Made by a program: the position numbers and the translations under genes. This document shows positions 52,401 through 57,662 of a stretch of DNA of 64,000 nucleotides, one piece after another. The notes under the pieces are model-generated. The model did not search any database. It had not been told where the DNA came from and worked only from the letters and a program-made list of their open reading frames with translations. The stretch lies in the NCBI RefSeq assembly GCF_032854445.1, contig NC_088302.1, forward strand, positions 19,899,338 to 19,963,337, in the 5' to 3' direction. Position 1 is the first letter of the stretch, and every line of letters starts with the position of its first letter. Origin of the DNA: Liolophura sinensis (taxonomy: Eukaryota; Mollusca; Polyplacophora; Chitonida; Chitonidae).

Positions 52401-53269
52401 AAATGGATAAATTTATCAGGAATTTTGTGACAATTCTTTACCAGGTAGATGTATCATGCAAATGCCAATTTTTTTTTTTTATTTTGTATTTATGGGTGAG
52501 CTGACACTGAAAAAATCTAAAAATGTAATAAAAATACAACTGAAATCCATTTTTTAAATATGTTTGATCTTGATGTTGTTATGATTTTCCTTTTTTTCAA
52601 GACTTTCCGATCATGTAAATATGTGTTCAAGAGGAAAAGTTGTCTATATAGACTACATATTCCACAAATTAGATGCTGGTTGTGTTTTATTTTTATTTTT
52701 TTTACTCTCCTCCAACACTGAAAAAGAAGAATTAAAATTGGTCTGGACTGTATACCTGCCCATTGTAATGCCTAGCTGAGGATTGTCCTTTGTCGCAACT
52801 CACCTTGCATTCCAGGGTGGCGTTGCTGTAGTAGGTGAATTTGTAGAGTTACCTTTAGCAGAGGTTTATGCTTCCAGAGTGAATGTTAGTTATGAAATTA
52901 TTTATTCATTTATTTTTTTGCCCAGTTGAGTGTGTCCTCAGCGACTCCAGTAAGTCACATCGCCGGCCTGAAGAAGTTGTGTCGCAGAAGGTAGAGCAAC
53001 AAATAGAGACTGGATATCTCGGTGTTATTCTGGCACTCTGTTTTATCCCTGTTGTCTTCTCGTGTTTCGTCTTCATTGTCCTTCAGCTGCGCTCCAATAA
53101 CAAGCTCTGCTGGCGCCACCGATATGCCAAGGTACCCCTGACCTTTGACCCTGTATCAGAGAAGCTGACGTATCTAGGTGACGAAGAGAACGGTGAGGAT
53201 GAAGAGCTGTTTAATGGTCGACCCACTGACCCCAACCACAATATGCGGACACAACGGGACCAATACTAG
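13376..53269 (+). CDS. PCSK5-like: Furin-type proprotein convertase, PCSK5/Fur2-like, 23 exons, 5' end missing
   Basis: Join of 23 exons on the + strand, 3549 bases including the stop, all with GT/AG borders and matching phases. The product is a Ca-dependent subtilisin-family (S8B) endoprotease that cuts secretory precursors after paired basic residues in the late secretory pathway or at the cell surface. Seen domains: prodomain part (1-50), catalytic domain (about 51-390) with Asp99, His140, oxyanion Asn241 and Ser314, S1-pocket Asp204 and Asp252, P domain (about 405-521) with RGD 445-447, Thr-rich linker (522-549), ten Cys-rich furin-like repeats (550-1069), TM helix (about 1099-1123) and a 59-residue tail. 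Catalytic spacings (41, 101, 73) equal those of vertebrate furin. The long Cys-rich region plus a TM anchor is the plan of PC5/6B and insect Fur2 rather than of short furin or Fur1. By alignment to furin about 57 N-terminal residues (signal peptide and early prodomain) are missing. Orthology to PCSK5 is inferred from architecture, not from a tree. Confidence 0.95.
13756..13890 (+). mobile_element. SINE fragment, 3' part
   Basis: ccataatcttggccaccatc, gttcttgagtatggtgtaaa, tail aaataagtaaataaa; head absent. Confidence 0.75.
14154..14279. repeat. ~24-bp tandem repeat
   Basis: About five copies of gatacacactaaaaataatg plus tcat with small changes. Confidence 0.85.
15640..15909 (+). mobile_element. 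SINE, full length
   Basis: Head cagctcagctggttagcacg, body ggatggtcgtgagtttcccc, tail gtcaaataaataaataaatt. Confidence 0.85.
17461..17800 (-). mobile_element. Second tRNA-type SINE family (reverse)
   Basis: Tail side gaatgaatgcttggggttta at the left, tRNA-like head (gaggcgaatgccctagccat) at the right; body includes ccacccagtcacattatgct and ccaagcgaggcagtaacaag. Same family as 24872 and 34705. Confidence 0.75.
20398..20618 (+). mobile_element. SINE, head partly missing
   Basis: Starts at ctggagcctcccatcaatgc, tail atcagataaataaatatatg. It abuts a second repeat type at 20225-20397. Confidence 0.8.
21520..21624 (+). CDS. PCSK5-like: Exon b: prodomain end and primary autocleavage site
   Basis: Encodes residues 36-70, beginning VRWLEQQ. 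RKKR ends at Arg50 and is followed by GFTEA, a typical R-X-K/R-R autocatalytic site that releases the mature enzyme. It ends in GDQWYL, the conserved start of the convertase catalytic domain. Acceptor ctcacag, donor gtaagt, phase 0 at both ends. Confidence 0.95.
21910..22107 (-). mobile_element. TA-flanked MITE, copy 3 (reverse)
   Basis: Starts ccctaattcctcaac after TA; reverse orientation to copies 1-2. The far inverted repeat is partly deleted, leaving only attaca. Confidence 0.75.
22355..22530 (+). mobile_element. SINE fragment, diverged
   Basis: tacgagttcaagtccagctc, ccagcaacctgtgaatggtt, then a degraded 3' end before agataaataaatca. Confidence 0.7.
22959..23411. mobile_element. ~450-bp element with ~72-bp inverted repeats
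   Basis: The left arm (about 22962-23034) and right arm (about 23340-23411) are inverted copies: aaaggcaaag, gaagta, atcagatgaaagaccattaa and aggaaaaca recur in order on opposite strands. The middle has no coding sign. Looks like a non-autonomous DNA transposon or foldback element. Confidence 0.7.
24872..25258 (+). mobile_element. Second tRNA-type SINE family (forward)
   Basis: Head agcacagttagtagagcgcc with a degenerate B-box (gatccaagatcaatcc), body ttgtaacttcctcgcttgat, ending atgttaaaccccaagcactc. Confidence 0.78.
25580..25790 (+). mobile_element. Third tRNA-type repeat, copy 2
   Basis: Matches 3400-3600 in order (catggtgagggttcaatacc, gtattggacaggaaatttgt, then gacagttag and acgac). 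Family unknown. Confidence 0.55.
26661..26803 (+). mobile_element. SINE fragment, 3' part
   Basis: ggaaaggtctcccggcaacc, caccataaagttgaccatca, tail gaaataaataaata. Confidence 0.75.
26901..26998 (+). mobile_element. TA-flanked MITE, copy 4 (internally deleted)
   Basis: 98 bp; both ends kept (ctgtaattcttcaac and gttgaagaattaggg), while about 110 bp of the interior is missing compared with copies 1 and 2. Confidence 0.78.
27493..27674 (-). mobile_element. SINE (reverse), truncated, 15-bp target duplication
   Basis: Starts ttatttatttatttatttta and ends cagcatgagctgt. It is flanked by aatctacaaggtttt at 27478-27492 and 27675-27689, a perfect direct repeat. This shows the head was already missing at insertion. 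Confidence 0.9.
29056..29184 (+). CDS. PCSK5-like: Exon c: catalytic domain with active-site Asp
   Basis: Encodes residues 71-113. The motif [15 protein letters not shown] contains the charge-relay Asp99 (codon 29140-29142); the next Asp (100) matches a substrate- and Ca-binding position in furin. Acceptor ttttcag, donor gtaagg, phase 0 at both ends. Confidence 0.96.
29185..30807 (+). other. Intron c/d (1.6 kb)
   Basis: Contains a reverse-oriented SINE (30239-30469) with a 12-bp target duplication. The remaining sequence shows no feature I recognise. Confidence 0.85.
30239..30469 (-). mobile_element. SINE (reverse), 12-bp target duplication
   Basis: Flanked by aatttgaataaa at 30227-30238 and 30470-30481. 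The body is close to the other copies; the head end stops at ctgggtcattacgc. Confidence 0.9.
30808..30884 (+). CDS. PCSK5-like: Exon d: catalytic domain, Ca-site loop
   Basis: Encodes residues 114-139, reading [19 protein letters not shown], the loop after the first active-site segment in furin-type enzymes. Acceptor ttgacag, donor gtgaga, exit phase 2. The split codon 139 makes the Arg of RHGTRC with the next exon. Confidence 0.94.
30979..31100 (+). repeat. Interspersed repeat pair, copy 1
   Basis: gccatgtt, gaggta and ctttccttcagaaacttc, then cacaaatgttc and ctccat.gtt match 36215-36345 in order. Confidence 0.6.
31471..31537. repeat. 22-bp tandem repeat, 3 units
   Basis: atttccatttgaatagggta plus ac three times, ending 66 bases before the exon e acceptor. 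Confidence 0.85.
31604..31692 (+). CDS. PCSK5-like: Exon e: catalytic domain with active-site His
   Basis: Encodes residues 139-169. [10 protein letters not shown] carries catalytic His140 (codon 31605-31607), followed by [17 protein letters not shown]. Acceptor tttcag, donor gtatga, entry phase 2, exit phase 1. A short 22-bp tandem repeat ends 66 bases upstream of the acceptor. Confidence 0.95.
31693..32517 (+). other. Intron e/f (0.8 kb)
   Basis: Contains a degraded reverse SINE tail (31751-31854) and an (aaac)n run at about 31985-32012. Nothing else recognised. Confidence 0.8.
31751..31854 (-). mobile_element. SINE fragment (reverse), degraded
   Basis: tttgattgttgttataccac and ggccagcatcatggtgggag recognisable. 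Confidence 0.65.
32518..32690 (+). CDS. PCSK5-like: Exon f: catalytic domain, substrate-binding Asp
   Basis: Encodes residues 169-226 ([19 protein letters not shown], then [16 protein letters not shown]). Asp204, 64 residues after the active His, matches furin Asp258, which selects basic residues at the cut site. Acceptor cttgtag, donor gtaatg, entry phase 1, exit phase 0. Confidence 0.96.
33087..33299 (+). CDS. PCSK5-like: Exon g: catalytic domain with oxyanion-hole Asn
   Basis: Encodes residues 227-297. [12 protein letters not shown] places the oxyanion Asn241 at codon 33129-33131; [11 protein letters not shown] places the S1-pocket Asp252 eleven residues later, as in furin (295 and 306). 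[12 protein letters not shown] is the usual segment before the Ser exon. Acceptor tttgcag, donor gtaagt, phase 0 at both ends. Confidence 0.97.
33774..33874 (+). CDS. PCSK5-like: Exon h: catalytic domain with nucleophile Ser
   Basis: Encodes residues 298-331. [14 protein letters not shown] contains Ser314 (codon 33822-33824). Vertebrate furin reads GTSASAP here; the second Ser is Ala in this protein, a small change next to an intact nucleophile. Acceptor ttccag, donor gtgagt, exit phase 2. Confidence 0.96.
34050..34153 (+). CDS. PCSK5-like: Exon i: end part of catalytic domain
   Basis: Encodes residues 331-366, including [11 protein letters not shown] and WSVNSLGRK, the conserved C-terminal helix region of the catalytic domain. 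The preceding intron is only 175 bases, the shortest in the gene. Acceptor ttttag, donor gtaaat, entry phase 2, exit phase 1. Confidence 0.94.
34366..34477 (-). mobile_element. SINE fragment (reverse)
   Basis: gattggtgttttacgcctta, atttcacttatacgacagca, tatggtgggaggaaac. Confidence 0.75.
34577..34694 (+). CDS. PCSK5-like: Exon j: catalytic/P domain junction
   Basis: Encodes residues 366-405, with [10 protein letters not shown] and [13 protein letters not shown], the hallmark junction between catalytic and P domains of convertases. NTT is a possible N-glycosylation site. Acceptor ttgtag, donor gtaagt, entry phase 1, exit phase 2. Confidence 0.95.
34705..34995 (+). mobile_element. Second tRNA-type SINE family, head missing
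   Basis: tacttgttgctgcctcgctt, acctggtgtcagtataatgt, tail aatcatacattcattcatt. It lies in intron j/k, just after the exon j donor. Confidence 0.7.
35357..35664 (+). CDS. PCSK5-like: Exon k: P (homo B) domain with RGD
   Basis: Encodes residues 405-508, the largest internal exon and most of the P domain that stabilises the catalytic fold. Visible marks: [20 protein letters not shown] with RGD 445-447 (conserved in furin-family P domains), NVT as a possible N-glycosylation site, [11 protein letters not shown], and a [13 protein letters not shown] motif. Entry phase 2, exit phase 1; donor gtaagc. Confidence 0.96.
36215..36345 (+). repeat. Interspersed repeat pair, copy 2
   Basis: Second copy of the repeat at 30979-31100, about 250 bases before another shared repeat (36601). 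The two may be parts of one larger element. Confidence 0.6.
36601..36759 (+). repeat. Interspersed repeat pair, copy 2
   Basis: Second copy of the repeat at 13101-13280, in intron k/l close to the exon l acceptor. No terminal structure recognised. Confidence 0.65.
36800..36924 (+). CDS. PCSK5-like: Exon l: end of P domain and Thr-rich linker
   Basis: Encodes residues 508-549. [14 protein letters not shown] closes the P domain; the rest is a Thr/Pro/Lys-rich linker ending TTTTAPII, a likely flexible and O-glycosylated stalk before the Cys-rich region. Acceptor ttgtag, donor gtgagc, exit phase 0. Confidence 0.93.
37055..37185 (+). mobile_element. SINE fragment, 3' part
   Basis: gatggtcgtggatttcccac, tataagtgaaatattctgga, gcggcgtaaaacactactca. 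Confidence 0.75.
37598..37686 (+). CDS. PCSK5-like: Exon m: first furin-like Cys-rich repeat
   Basis: Encodes residues 550-579 with [20 protein letters not shown], a furin-like repeat core. Donor gtaagt at 37687, exit phase 2. The last 36 exon bases and the donor are the first unit of a 51-bp tandem array that continues into the intron. Reading through the donor gives TAA at 37688-37690, so use of any downstream donor copy would truncate the protein here. Confidence 0.92.
37651..38007 (+). repeat. 51-bp minisatellite copying exon m end and its 5' splice site, 7 units
   Basis: Units start at 37651, 37702, 37753, 37804, 37855, 37906 and 37957, exactly 51 bp apart. Unit 1 is the coding end of exon m (tgatagctgtaaacactaca) plus the donor gtaagt. 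Later units carry the same exon-like stretch and a donor copy (gtaagt five times, gtaaat in the last). Units 3-6 share agagttaagacc instead of agggtagagacc, so the array grew by at least two rounds. Confidence 0.95.
38097..38302 (+). mobile_element. SINE, head missing
   Basis: tgcggtcgctgtgagttcaa through gcggatggtcgtgggtttcc to caaataaataaataaata. Possible target duplication caagcaaaga-like on both sides. Confidence 0.85.
38365..38452 (+). mobile_element. SINE, very short, 13-bp target duplication
   Basis: 88 bp from tggtttcctcccacgataat to the aaataaataa tail, flanked by actaacaacagcc at 38352-38364 and 38453-38465. An independent insertion of a strongly 5'-truncated copy. Confidence 0.9.
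38541..38731 (+). CDS. PCSK5-like: Exon n: Cys-rich repeats 1-2
   Basis: Encodes residues 579-643: [11 protein letters not shown] closes repeat 1, then [15 protein letters not shown] starts repeat 2, ending with ECAEGYFE. Acceptor gctttcag, donor gtatgt, entry phase 2, exit phase 1. NKT and NNT are possible N-glycosylation sites. Confidence 0.95.
38732..39210 (+). other. Intron n/o, nothing recognised
   Basis: 479 bases of A/T-rich intron between Cys-rich exons n and o. No repeat or motif beyond splice signals was recognised. Confidence 0.8.
39211..39373 (+). CDS. PCSK5-like: Exon o: Cys-rich repeats 2-3
   Basis: Encodes residues 643-697, with [13 protein letters not shown] and [16 protein letters not shown]. 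The donor was set at gtaggt (39374), because only this GT keeps frame with the next exon; a GT two bases earlier would break it. Entry phase 1, exit phase 2. Confidence 0.92.
39440..39553 (-). mobile_element. SINE fragment (reverse), very degraded
   Basis: gattggtgttcatgcacctt, agagaatatttctcttac and agaggggaaacc are the recognisable pieces. Confidence 0.5.
39925..40104 (+). CDS. PCSK5-like: Exon p: Cys-rich repeat 4
   Basis: Encodes residues 697-757: [19 protein letters not shown], then [11 protein letters not shown], ending GSCIR. Acceptor ctgtag, donor gtgtgt (weaker than most here), phase 2 at both ends. It is followed by the intron with the long purine-poor repeat. Confidence 0.92.
40383..42215 (+). 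repeat. ~1.8-kb purine-poor low-complexity array in intron p/q
   Basis: Built of degenerate units such as gttgttgctcctcattgcca; the + strand is T, C and G with little A. It contains a larger direct duplication of about 259 bp (near 41494 and again near 41753). Long open frames on the + strand arise only because A-containing stop codons are rare. It sits directly before exon q. Confidence 0.9.
42227..42348 (+). CDS. PCSK5-like: Exon q: Cys-rich repeat 5
   Basis: Encodes residues 757-798: [19 protein letters not shown], ending KPCPLG. Acceptor ttgcag, donor gtacgt, entry phase 2, exit phase 1. The reading frame also stays open upstream into the low-complexity intron as far as about 41790, but that stretch reads only Leu/Ser/Cys-type repeat and is not counted as coding. 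Confidence 0.93.
42349..44975 (+). other. Intron q/r (2.6 kb) with CpG-rich block
   Basis: Mostly A/T-rich, but about 43860-44490 is visibly richer in CpG than its surroundings and carries open frames on both strands (described separately). 44650-44890 resembles a second tRNA-type repeat also seen at 20225-20400. Confidence 0.75.
43827..44485 (-). other. CpG-rich block with open frames; possible nested transcript or internal promoter
   Basis: CpG is clearly denser here than in the flanking intron. The - strand has a 138-codon open frame (44485 down to 44069) without an ATG at its start, and a donor-like gtaaga after 44092. A further frame at 43999-43827 is bordered by tag and gtaaag, but the two do not join in frame. 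The + strand has a strong donor-like GACAAG|gtatgt at 44485/44486. No protein family is recognised. Confidence 0.3.
44976..45075 (+). CDS. PCSK5-like: Exon r: Cys-rich repeats 5-6
   Basis: Encodes residues 798-831: [20 protein letters not shown], then a second CxxC ending LSCPQG. Acceptor atcag, donor gtaagt, entry phase 1, exit phase 2. Confidence 0.92.
45076..48000 (+). other. Intron r/s (2.9 kb)
   Basis: No repeat family from elsewhere in the window and no coding signal was recognised. It ends in a clean pyrimidine tract before exon s. Confidence 0.75.
48001..48216 (+). CDS. PCSK5-like: Exon s: Cys-rich repeats 6-7
   Basis: Encodes residues 831-903: [16 protein letters not shown], then [14 protein letters not shown] and CITCRPP. 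Acceptor ctgcag after a good pyrimidine tract, donor gtgagt, phase 2 at both ends. Confidence 0.94.
48217..49218 (+). other. Intron s/t (1.0 kb), nothing recognised
   Basis: A/T-rich intron between Cys-rich exons; only splice signals were seen. Confidence 0.75.
49219..49424 (+). CDS. PCSK5-like: Exon t: Cys-rich repeats 7-9
   Basis: Encodes residues 903-972: [19 protein letters not shown], then [13 protein letters not shown] and [10 protein letters not shown]. Acceptor tttcag, donor gtaaga, entry phase 2, exit phase 1. Confidence 0.95.
49609..49874 (-). mobile_element. SINE (reverse), full length, beside a fragment
   Basis: ttgatttacttatttgattg through gtacggctcgagaggaagcc to actaaccactagtccatgcg, the reverse of the tRNA-like head. 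49554-49605 is a 52-bp fragment of the same tail in the same orientation. Confidence 0.85.
50717..50823 (+). CDS. PCSK5-like: Exon u: Cys-rich repeat 9
   Basis: Encodes residues 972-1007: [20 protein letters not shown], ending FFDPTSG. Acceptor ctgtag, donor gtaagt, entry phase 1, exit phase 0. Confidence 0.93.
50824..52182 (+). other. Intron u/v (1.4 kb), nothing recognised
   Basis: A/T-rich intron with several T-runs; no repeat or extra exon was recognised. Confidence 0.75.
52183..52366 (+). CDS. PCSK5-like: Exon v: Cys-rich repeat 10, membrane-proximal
   Basis: Encodes residues 1008-1069: [20 protein letters not shown], then a very Cys-dense end ([16 protein letters not shown]), similar in style to the last Cys-rich segment of PC5/6B and Fur2. 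Acceptor ctgtag, donor gtaaat, entry phase 0, exit phase 1. Confidence 0.94.
52926..53269 (+). CDS. PCSK5-like: Exon w: TM anchor, cytoplasmic tail and stop
   Basis: Encodes residues 1069-1182 and the TAG stop. After VECVLSD comes a charged juxtamembrane stretch, a hydrophobic helix (about 1099-1123, [20 protein letters not shown]), basic residues RSNNK, then a 59-residue tail. The tail has YAKV (YxxPhi-type sorting motif) and an acidic cluster [10 protein letters not shown], like the signals that recycle furin and PC5B between the TGN and endosomes. It lacks a visible CK2-type Ser inside the acidic run. The last codons and the stop lie in the first unit of a ~43-bp tandem repeat. Confidence 0.95.
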
Positions 53270-53370
53270 GGCCCCCAACTACAGAATACAGACACAAGGG
53301 GGAACAATACAAGGACCCCAGTCACAATATGCCGACATAGTGGGGGCTAGTACTAGGACCCCAACAATTT
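53228..53370 (+). repeat. ~43-bp tandem repeat spanning the C-terminal codons and stop
   Basis: Units begin gaccccaac or similar at about 53228, 53271, 53314 and 53357 (last partial). Unit 1 encodes the protein end [13 protein letters not shown] and the TAG stop; units 2-4 are in the 3' UTR. Because 43 is not a multiple of 3, unit loss or gain inside the coding part would shift the frame. Confidence 0.85.
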
Positions 53371-54047
53371 ACCATCACAAGTGAACAGAAAACAAAGAAA
53401 GGGTTATCACTTTCTATTCATCACAAACAAAAAAAAAAAATTAACAAAAATACACAAACAACTTTTCATGCACTCTTTCGTGAATTTCTTGACTACAAAA
53501 ATTATTTTAATTAATGTCTGCTGGTAGGTCTTACCACTGTAAGTGGAGAATGATTCCACTTGTAGAAAACAAACCCTGGAGAATCAGTGTCTGTTATCTC
53601 TCATTCCACACACCTGTTATTAAAATGTGGCTTTTCCACACACCTATTATTAAAATTTGGTTGGATTATAGAGATACTCCAACACCTCTACCTCTACACC
53701 AAGAGCCTATTGACACTCAACCAAGTCAGCTAGAATTTTAAGTTATGCCCTCATTTAAAATCTACAGCCTCAATGTACATTCATGGTGTTCATAATGGGA
53801 ACTGTACTGCCCTTGTTGTAAAGGGTGTTTTTTGTATTCAGTGAACTTATTTGGTTAAATTTGGCCATGGAACAACATATATATACACAGAAAAAATGCT
53901 TTTTAAACAAAATTATGTGAGAAGAATTCTAAGATGTACTGAGCGCAGACGGTACAGTGTTCATATCATAAGTCTGCCTGGTGCTATTTTCTAATGGCTT
54001 TCATAGAGTTGGGTACAAACTGAGGTCAATATTAACCAGCCCTTATA

Positions 54048-54053
54048 AATAAA
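54048..54053 (+). terminator. Candidate proximal poly(A) signal AATAAA
   Basis: First clear AATAAA after the stop, about 780 bases downstream. The downstream sequence is only mildly GT-rich, so use is uncertain. Confidence 0.4.
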
Positions 54054-54356
54054 GGTTGGGCCACGCAAAACTGTAAATTGTATAGATGAGTCAGATGACT
54101 TTTCTCATGAACAAGCAGTTTCACATTTTTTTTTTTTGCTTTACCCATTTAGCAAAGATTAACAAAGCTCCTAGTGACTGTTGTTCAGATGTATATTAAA
54201 AGCTGAATACAAGTCTGAGACTTCAGTACAGGCTAAAATTAATACAGACGATTGTTTCCCACAGCCATTTTGTTGTCCAAAACTTAAATCTTTATATAAA
54301 GAAAAATGTTTTAAGCTGGATGCTCACATTTTTGTGGATTTGATGCGTGCATCAAA

Positions 54357-54508
54357 TTTATTTATTTGATTGGTGTTTTATGCCATACTGAATATTTCAC
54401 GTATACAACAGCGGCTAGCATTATGGTGGGAGGAAAATGGGCAGAACCCGGGGAAACCCACGACCATCTGCAGGTAGCAAGCAAACCTTGCCACATACAG
54501 CCAGAAGC
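54357..54508 (-). mobile_element. SINE fragment (reverse)
   Basis: tttatttatttgattggtgt, cgtatacaacagcggctagc, cccacgaccatctgcaggta; head absent. Confidence 0.8.
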
Positions 54509-55104
54509 TGTGTATTTAGGAATTTAGGTTGGATGAGAATTTAAGGCTAAACCATGAAATTACTTTGTGAGACAGGCCCCTCGGCTTAATTGCTAATTTA
54601 TATTTGAGCAACTGATTGAAAACTGTTTTGAGACTTAATACCAGATTTAACTTTAAGCCAAGTCTTCAATTTTGTACTTAGCCCAAACATAATTGTGCAA
54701 CAGAATATTAAATATAAACTAAATCTGCTTCTTTTATAGGCCTACTCTCATTTTGGACCATTGGATATTTTGCTAAATTTGGCTAAAATCTTAAAAATAA
54801 AATATGACCAGTATTAGCTAATACACTTTGGAACAGCTGGGGCCCAGGTGCAAAACATACACCATTCTATATACAATTCAGTGCATATAGGATAACTGCT
54901 TTTGTGCATGTCAAGGGGACACTATACTGCTGACAGGGGGTAGGCCTGTTTGGGGAAAGGCAAAGTAAATGGATCCACAACATCATTTGAGCATTTCAAT
55001 TAAGGTTATCCATTTGTGGGATACAGAACATCGTGGTGCATGTGTACATTTATGTCAATATTCAAAAGTTTCATGCATACAATTACAAACAAAATCAGCA
55101 GGAT

Positions 55105-55330
55105 TGTTAAATGTGGAGTGTCCTTGCTATTAAATGTGGAGTGTCCTCACTATTAAATGTGGAGTGTTCACGCTATTAAATGTGGAGTGTCTACGCTATT
55201 AAATGTGGAGTGTCTACGCTATTAAATGTGGAGTTTCCTTGCTATTAAATGTAGAGTGTCCACGCTATTGTTGTGGATGGACCATGCTATCAAATGCGGA
55301 CTAAACACACTATTAAATGTAGATTGTCCA
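55105..55330. repeat. 23-bp tandem repeat
   Basis: ttaaatgtggagtgtccacg plus ct, about ten degenerate units at 23-bp spacing (55107, 55130, 55153 and on). Confidence 0.88.
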
Positions 55331-55545
55331 GATAACTACTATGCTGTGTCCATGTTACTGCTGTGCTGTGTCCACACAACTGCTATGCTTTGTCCACATT
55401 AAGGCTATGCTGTGTCGACACAACTGCTGTGCTGTGTCCACACTACTGCTATGCTGTGTCCACACTGCTGTGCTGTGTCCACATTATGGCTATGCTGTGT
55501 CCACACTACTGTTATGCGTGTCCGCATCACTGCTATGGAAGCACA
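55331..55545. repeat. ~22-bp tandem repeat (tgctgtgtccac)
   Basis: Directly follows the 23-bp array; units like ctatgctgtgtccacactac. A different unit from its neighbour although both contain gtgtccac. Confidence 0.85.
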
Positions 55546-56278
55546 TGTATTATTTGACATATGAATGATTAATTTATAAGTTGGGAATTTACAAATGGTC
55601 CTCTGGTCAGGATAGAATGATATTTGAATGTTAAGTGTTAATGTCAGAAGGGTTGATTTTATGCACATATACATGTTTTGGCAGAGTATTAACCATTGTC
55701 TTCCTTGTAGAGTAATGTCAATGAGCAGACTGAAGACCAGTGCACATTCCTTCCGTTTCTGAATAGTGGATTCTGATTACATGCATCAGAGTGTAGAAAG
55801 ACGTAATTAGTACATTCCTGTTGTTGTGGAGAACACTTGATGAATGCATGCATTGGGTTTATGGGAAGCCAATTTACACATTGCCATACTGTTTGTGATG
55901 TTATTACACAGTAATTGTAATTAATTAATAGAGTTATTTTATGGAGAGACATTTATTTTTAATTAAGAAAGATCATTGGTACAGTACAAGCTAGACTGAA
56001 AGTTCTCCAGAGGTATCCCTGTAGCATACCGCTAGTCTGCCAGTGACCAGGTTGTAGCGAGGATGCGGAATCATACATTGAAATTTTTGTAACTTTTTTT
56101 TCAAAATTTACGTCTAGGTAAAAAGGATGTGATTTACAAACAAGGTTTCCAAAAAAAAAACTTTCAAAACTTTGTGAAAGTGTCACCATATCCACAAATC
56201 GCTCCGTTAATTTATCTTTTGTCATCGTCAGAAGTCGGAGTACAGTGGAATGAAATTGGCATGCACAGAAGTGTGCGA

Positions 56279-56652
56279 TTAGCAAACTGGTGGTGTGTCG
56301 TTAGCAAGCTGGTGGTGTGCTATGAGCAAAGTGGTGGTTTGCTATGAGCAAAGTGGTGGTTTGCTATGAGCAAGCTAGTGGTGTGCTATGAGCAGGCTGG
56401 TGGTGTGCTATGAGCATTCTGACAGTTTGCTTTTAGTAAACTGGTGGTGTGTCGTTAGCAAGCTGGGGGTTTGCTATGAGCAAGGTGGTGGTTTGCTATG
56501 AGCAAGCTGGTGGTGTGCTATGAGCAAGCTGGTGGTGTGCTGTGAGCAAGCTGGTGGTGTGCTATGAGCAAGCTGGTGGTGTGCTATGAGCAAGCTGGTG
56601 GTGTGCTGTGAGCAAGCTGGTGGAATGCCATGAGCAAGCTGGGGGTTTGCTA
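56279..56652. repeat. 22-bp tandem repeat
   Basis: About 16 units of gctatgagcaagctggtggt plus gt, some with a gtcgttag variant. Confidence 0.9.
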
Positions 56653-57537
56653 GCGGCTGAGAGAGACATTAGGTCATTTTGATTGTAATCAGCTTACAGG
56701 CATTTTGTCTTTCCACTCCCAAATCGAAGCTGACCTTGGTCAACATTTATCTCGCTGTGTATTTCAATATATCCAAAACTTAGAATATCTTATTTGCATA
56801 TTAATACAGAGCACTCAATTTGCTTTATACTTGACTACACACCCATGTGAAAACATTGAAGGTATATATTAAGCTGTAGATGTTCTGCGATTTTCAGCAT
56901 ACAAAAGACAACCGAAGTCAGTGTTGATTATATTCTATTTAAGTTGAAAATACATGTAAGCAGAATTGTTTGTTTCATGTAAGTGCAACTAGGTGCTTTC
57001 TTGCATTGAGTCCATTCTTTAATTGCTTATAAGAATATACCCAAATCTTTTTTACTAGTTTGGTTTCAGTTATTGGTATGTATTCATGATTATTTTCGGT
57101 AAAAATATTCCAAAATTTGCATGCGACCGAAATAGTTGTAATACTCCTTGACTAAAGTTGATAGAAAAAAAAAACAACCCATGTACTGTGAACCTGAGTA
57201 AGGGTAATCTGTGTTTTTCTGTTCCAATCCTGTGGGGATTGGGATGAACAACATGCCTTTTATGATATTTATTGTGATATCCGCTCTCCAGTGATCATGG
57301 TAGAAATCCTGTGATAGCATGTCTACATATATGTGATTGACAGCTCATCTCAGAACATAAGTTCCAGAGTTAAACCAGACAGATGTTAATGCACTGGTGT
57401 AGACTCATAGTGTGTGTGGGTTCCATGAAAATCTAGGAGAAGTAAATGCATTTCCATGGAATTTTAACGGTTTGCACTTGCTTTCAATCCTTGTACAGGT
57501 ATTTAGCTTAAACTGTTGATTTAAGGTATGTTCCAGG

Positions 57538-57662
57538 GTGTTGATCGTAAGCTAGTGTTGATCGTAAGCTAGTGTTAATCGTAAGCTAGTGATGATCGTA
57601 AGCTAGTGTTGATCGTAAGCTAGTGATGATCGTAAGCTAGTGTTGATCGTAAGCTAGTGTGG
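57538..57662. repeat. 17-bp tandem repeat, 7 units
   Basis: gttgatcgtaagctagt repeated with a/t changes after the core. Confidence 0.9.
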
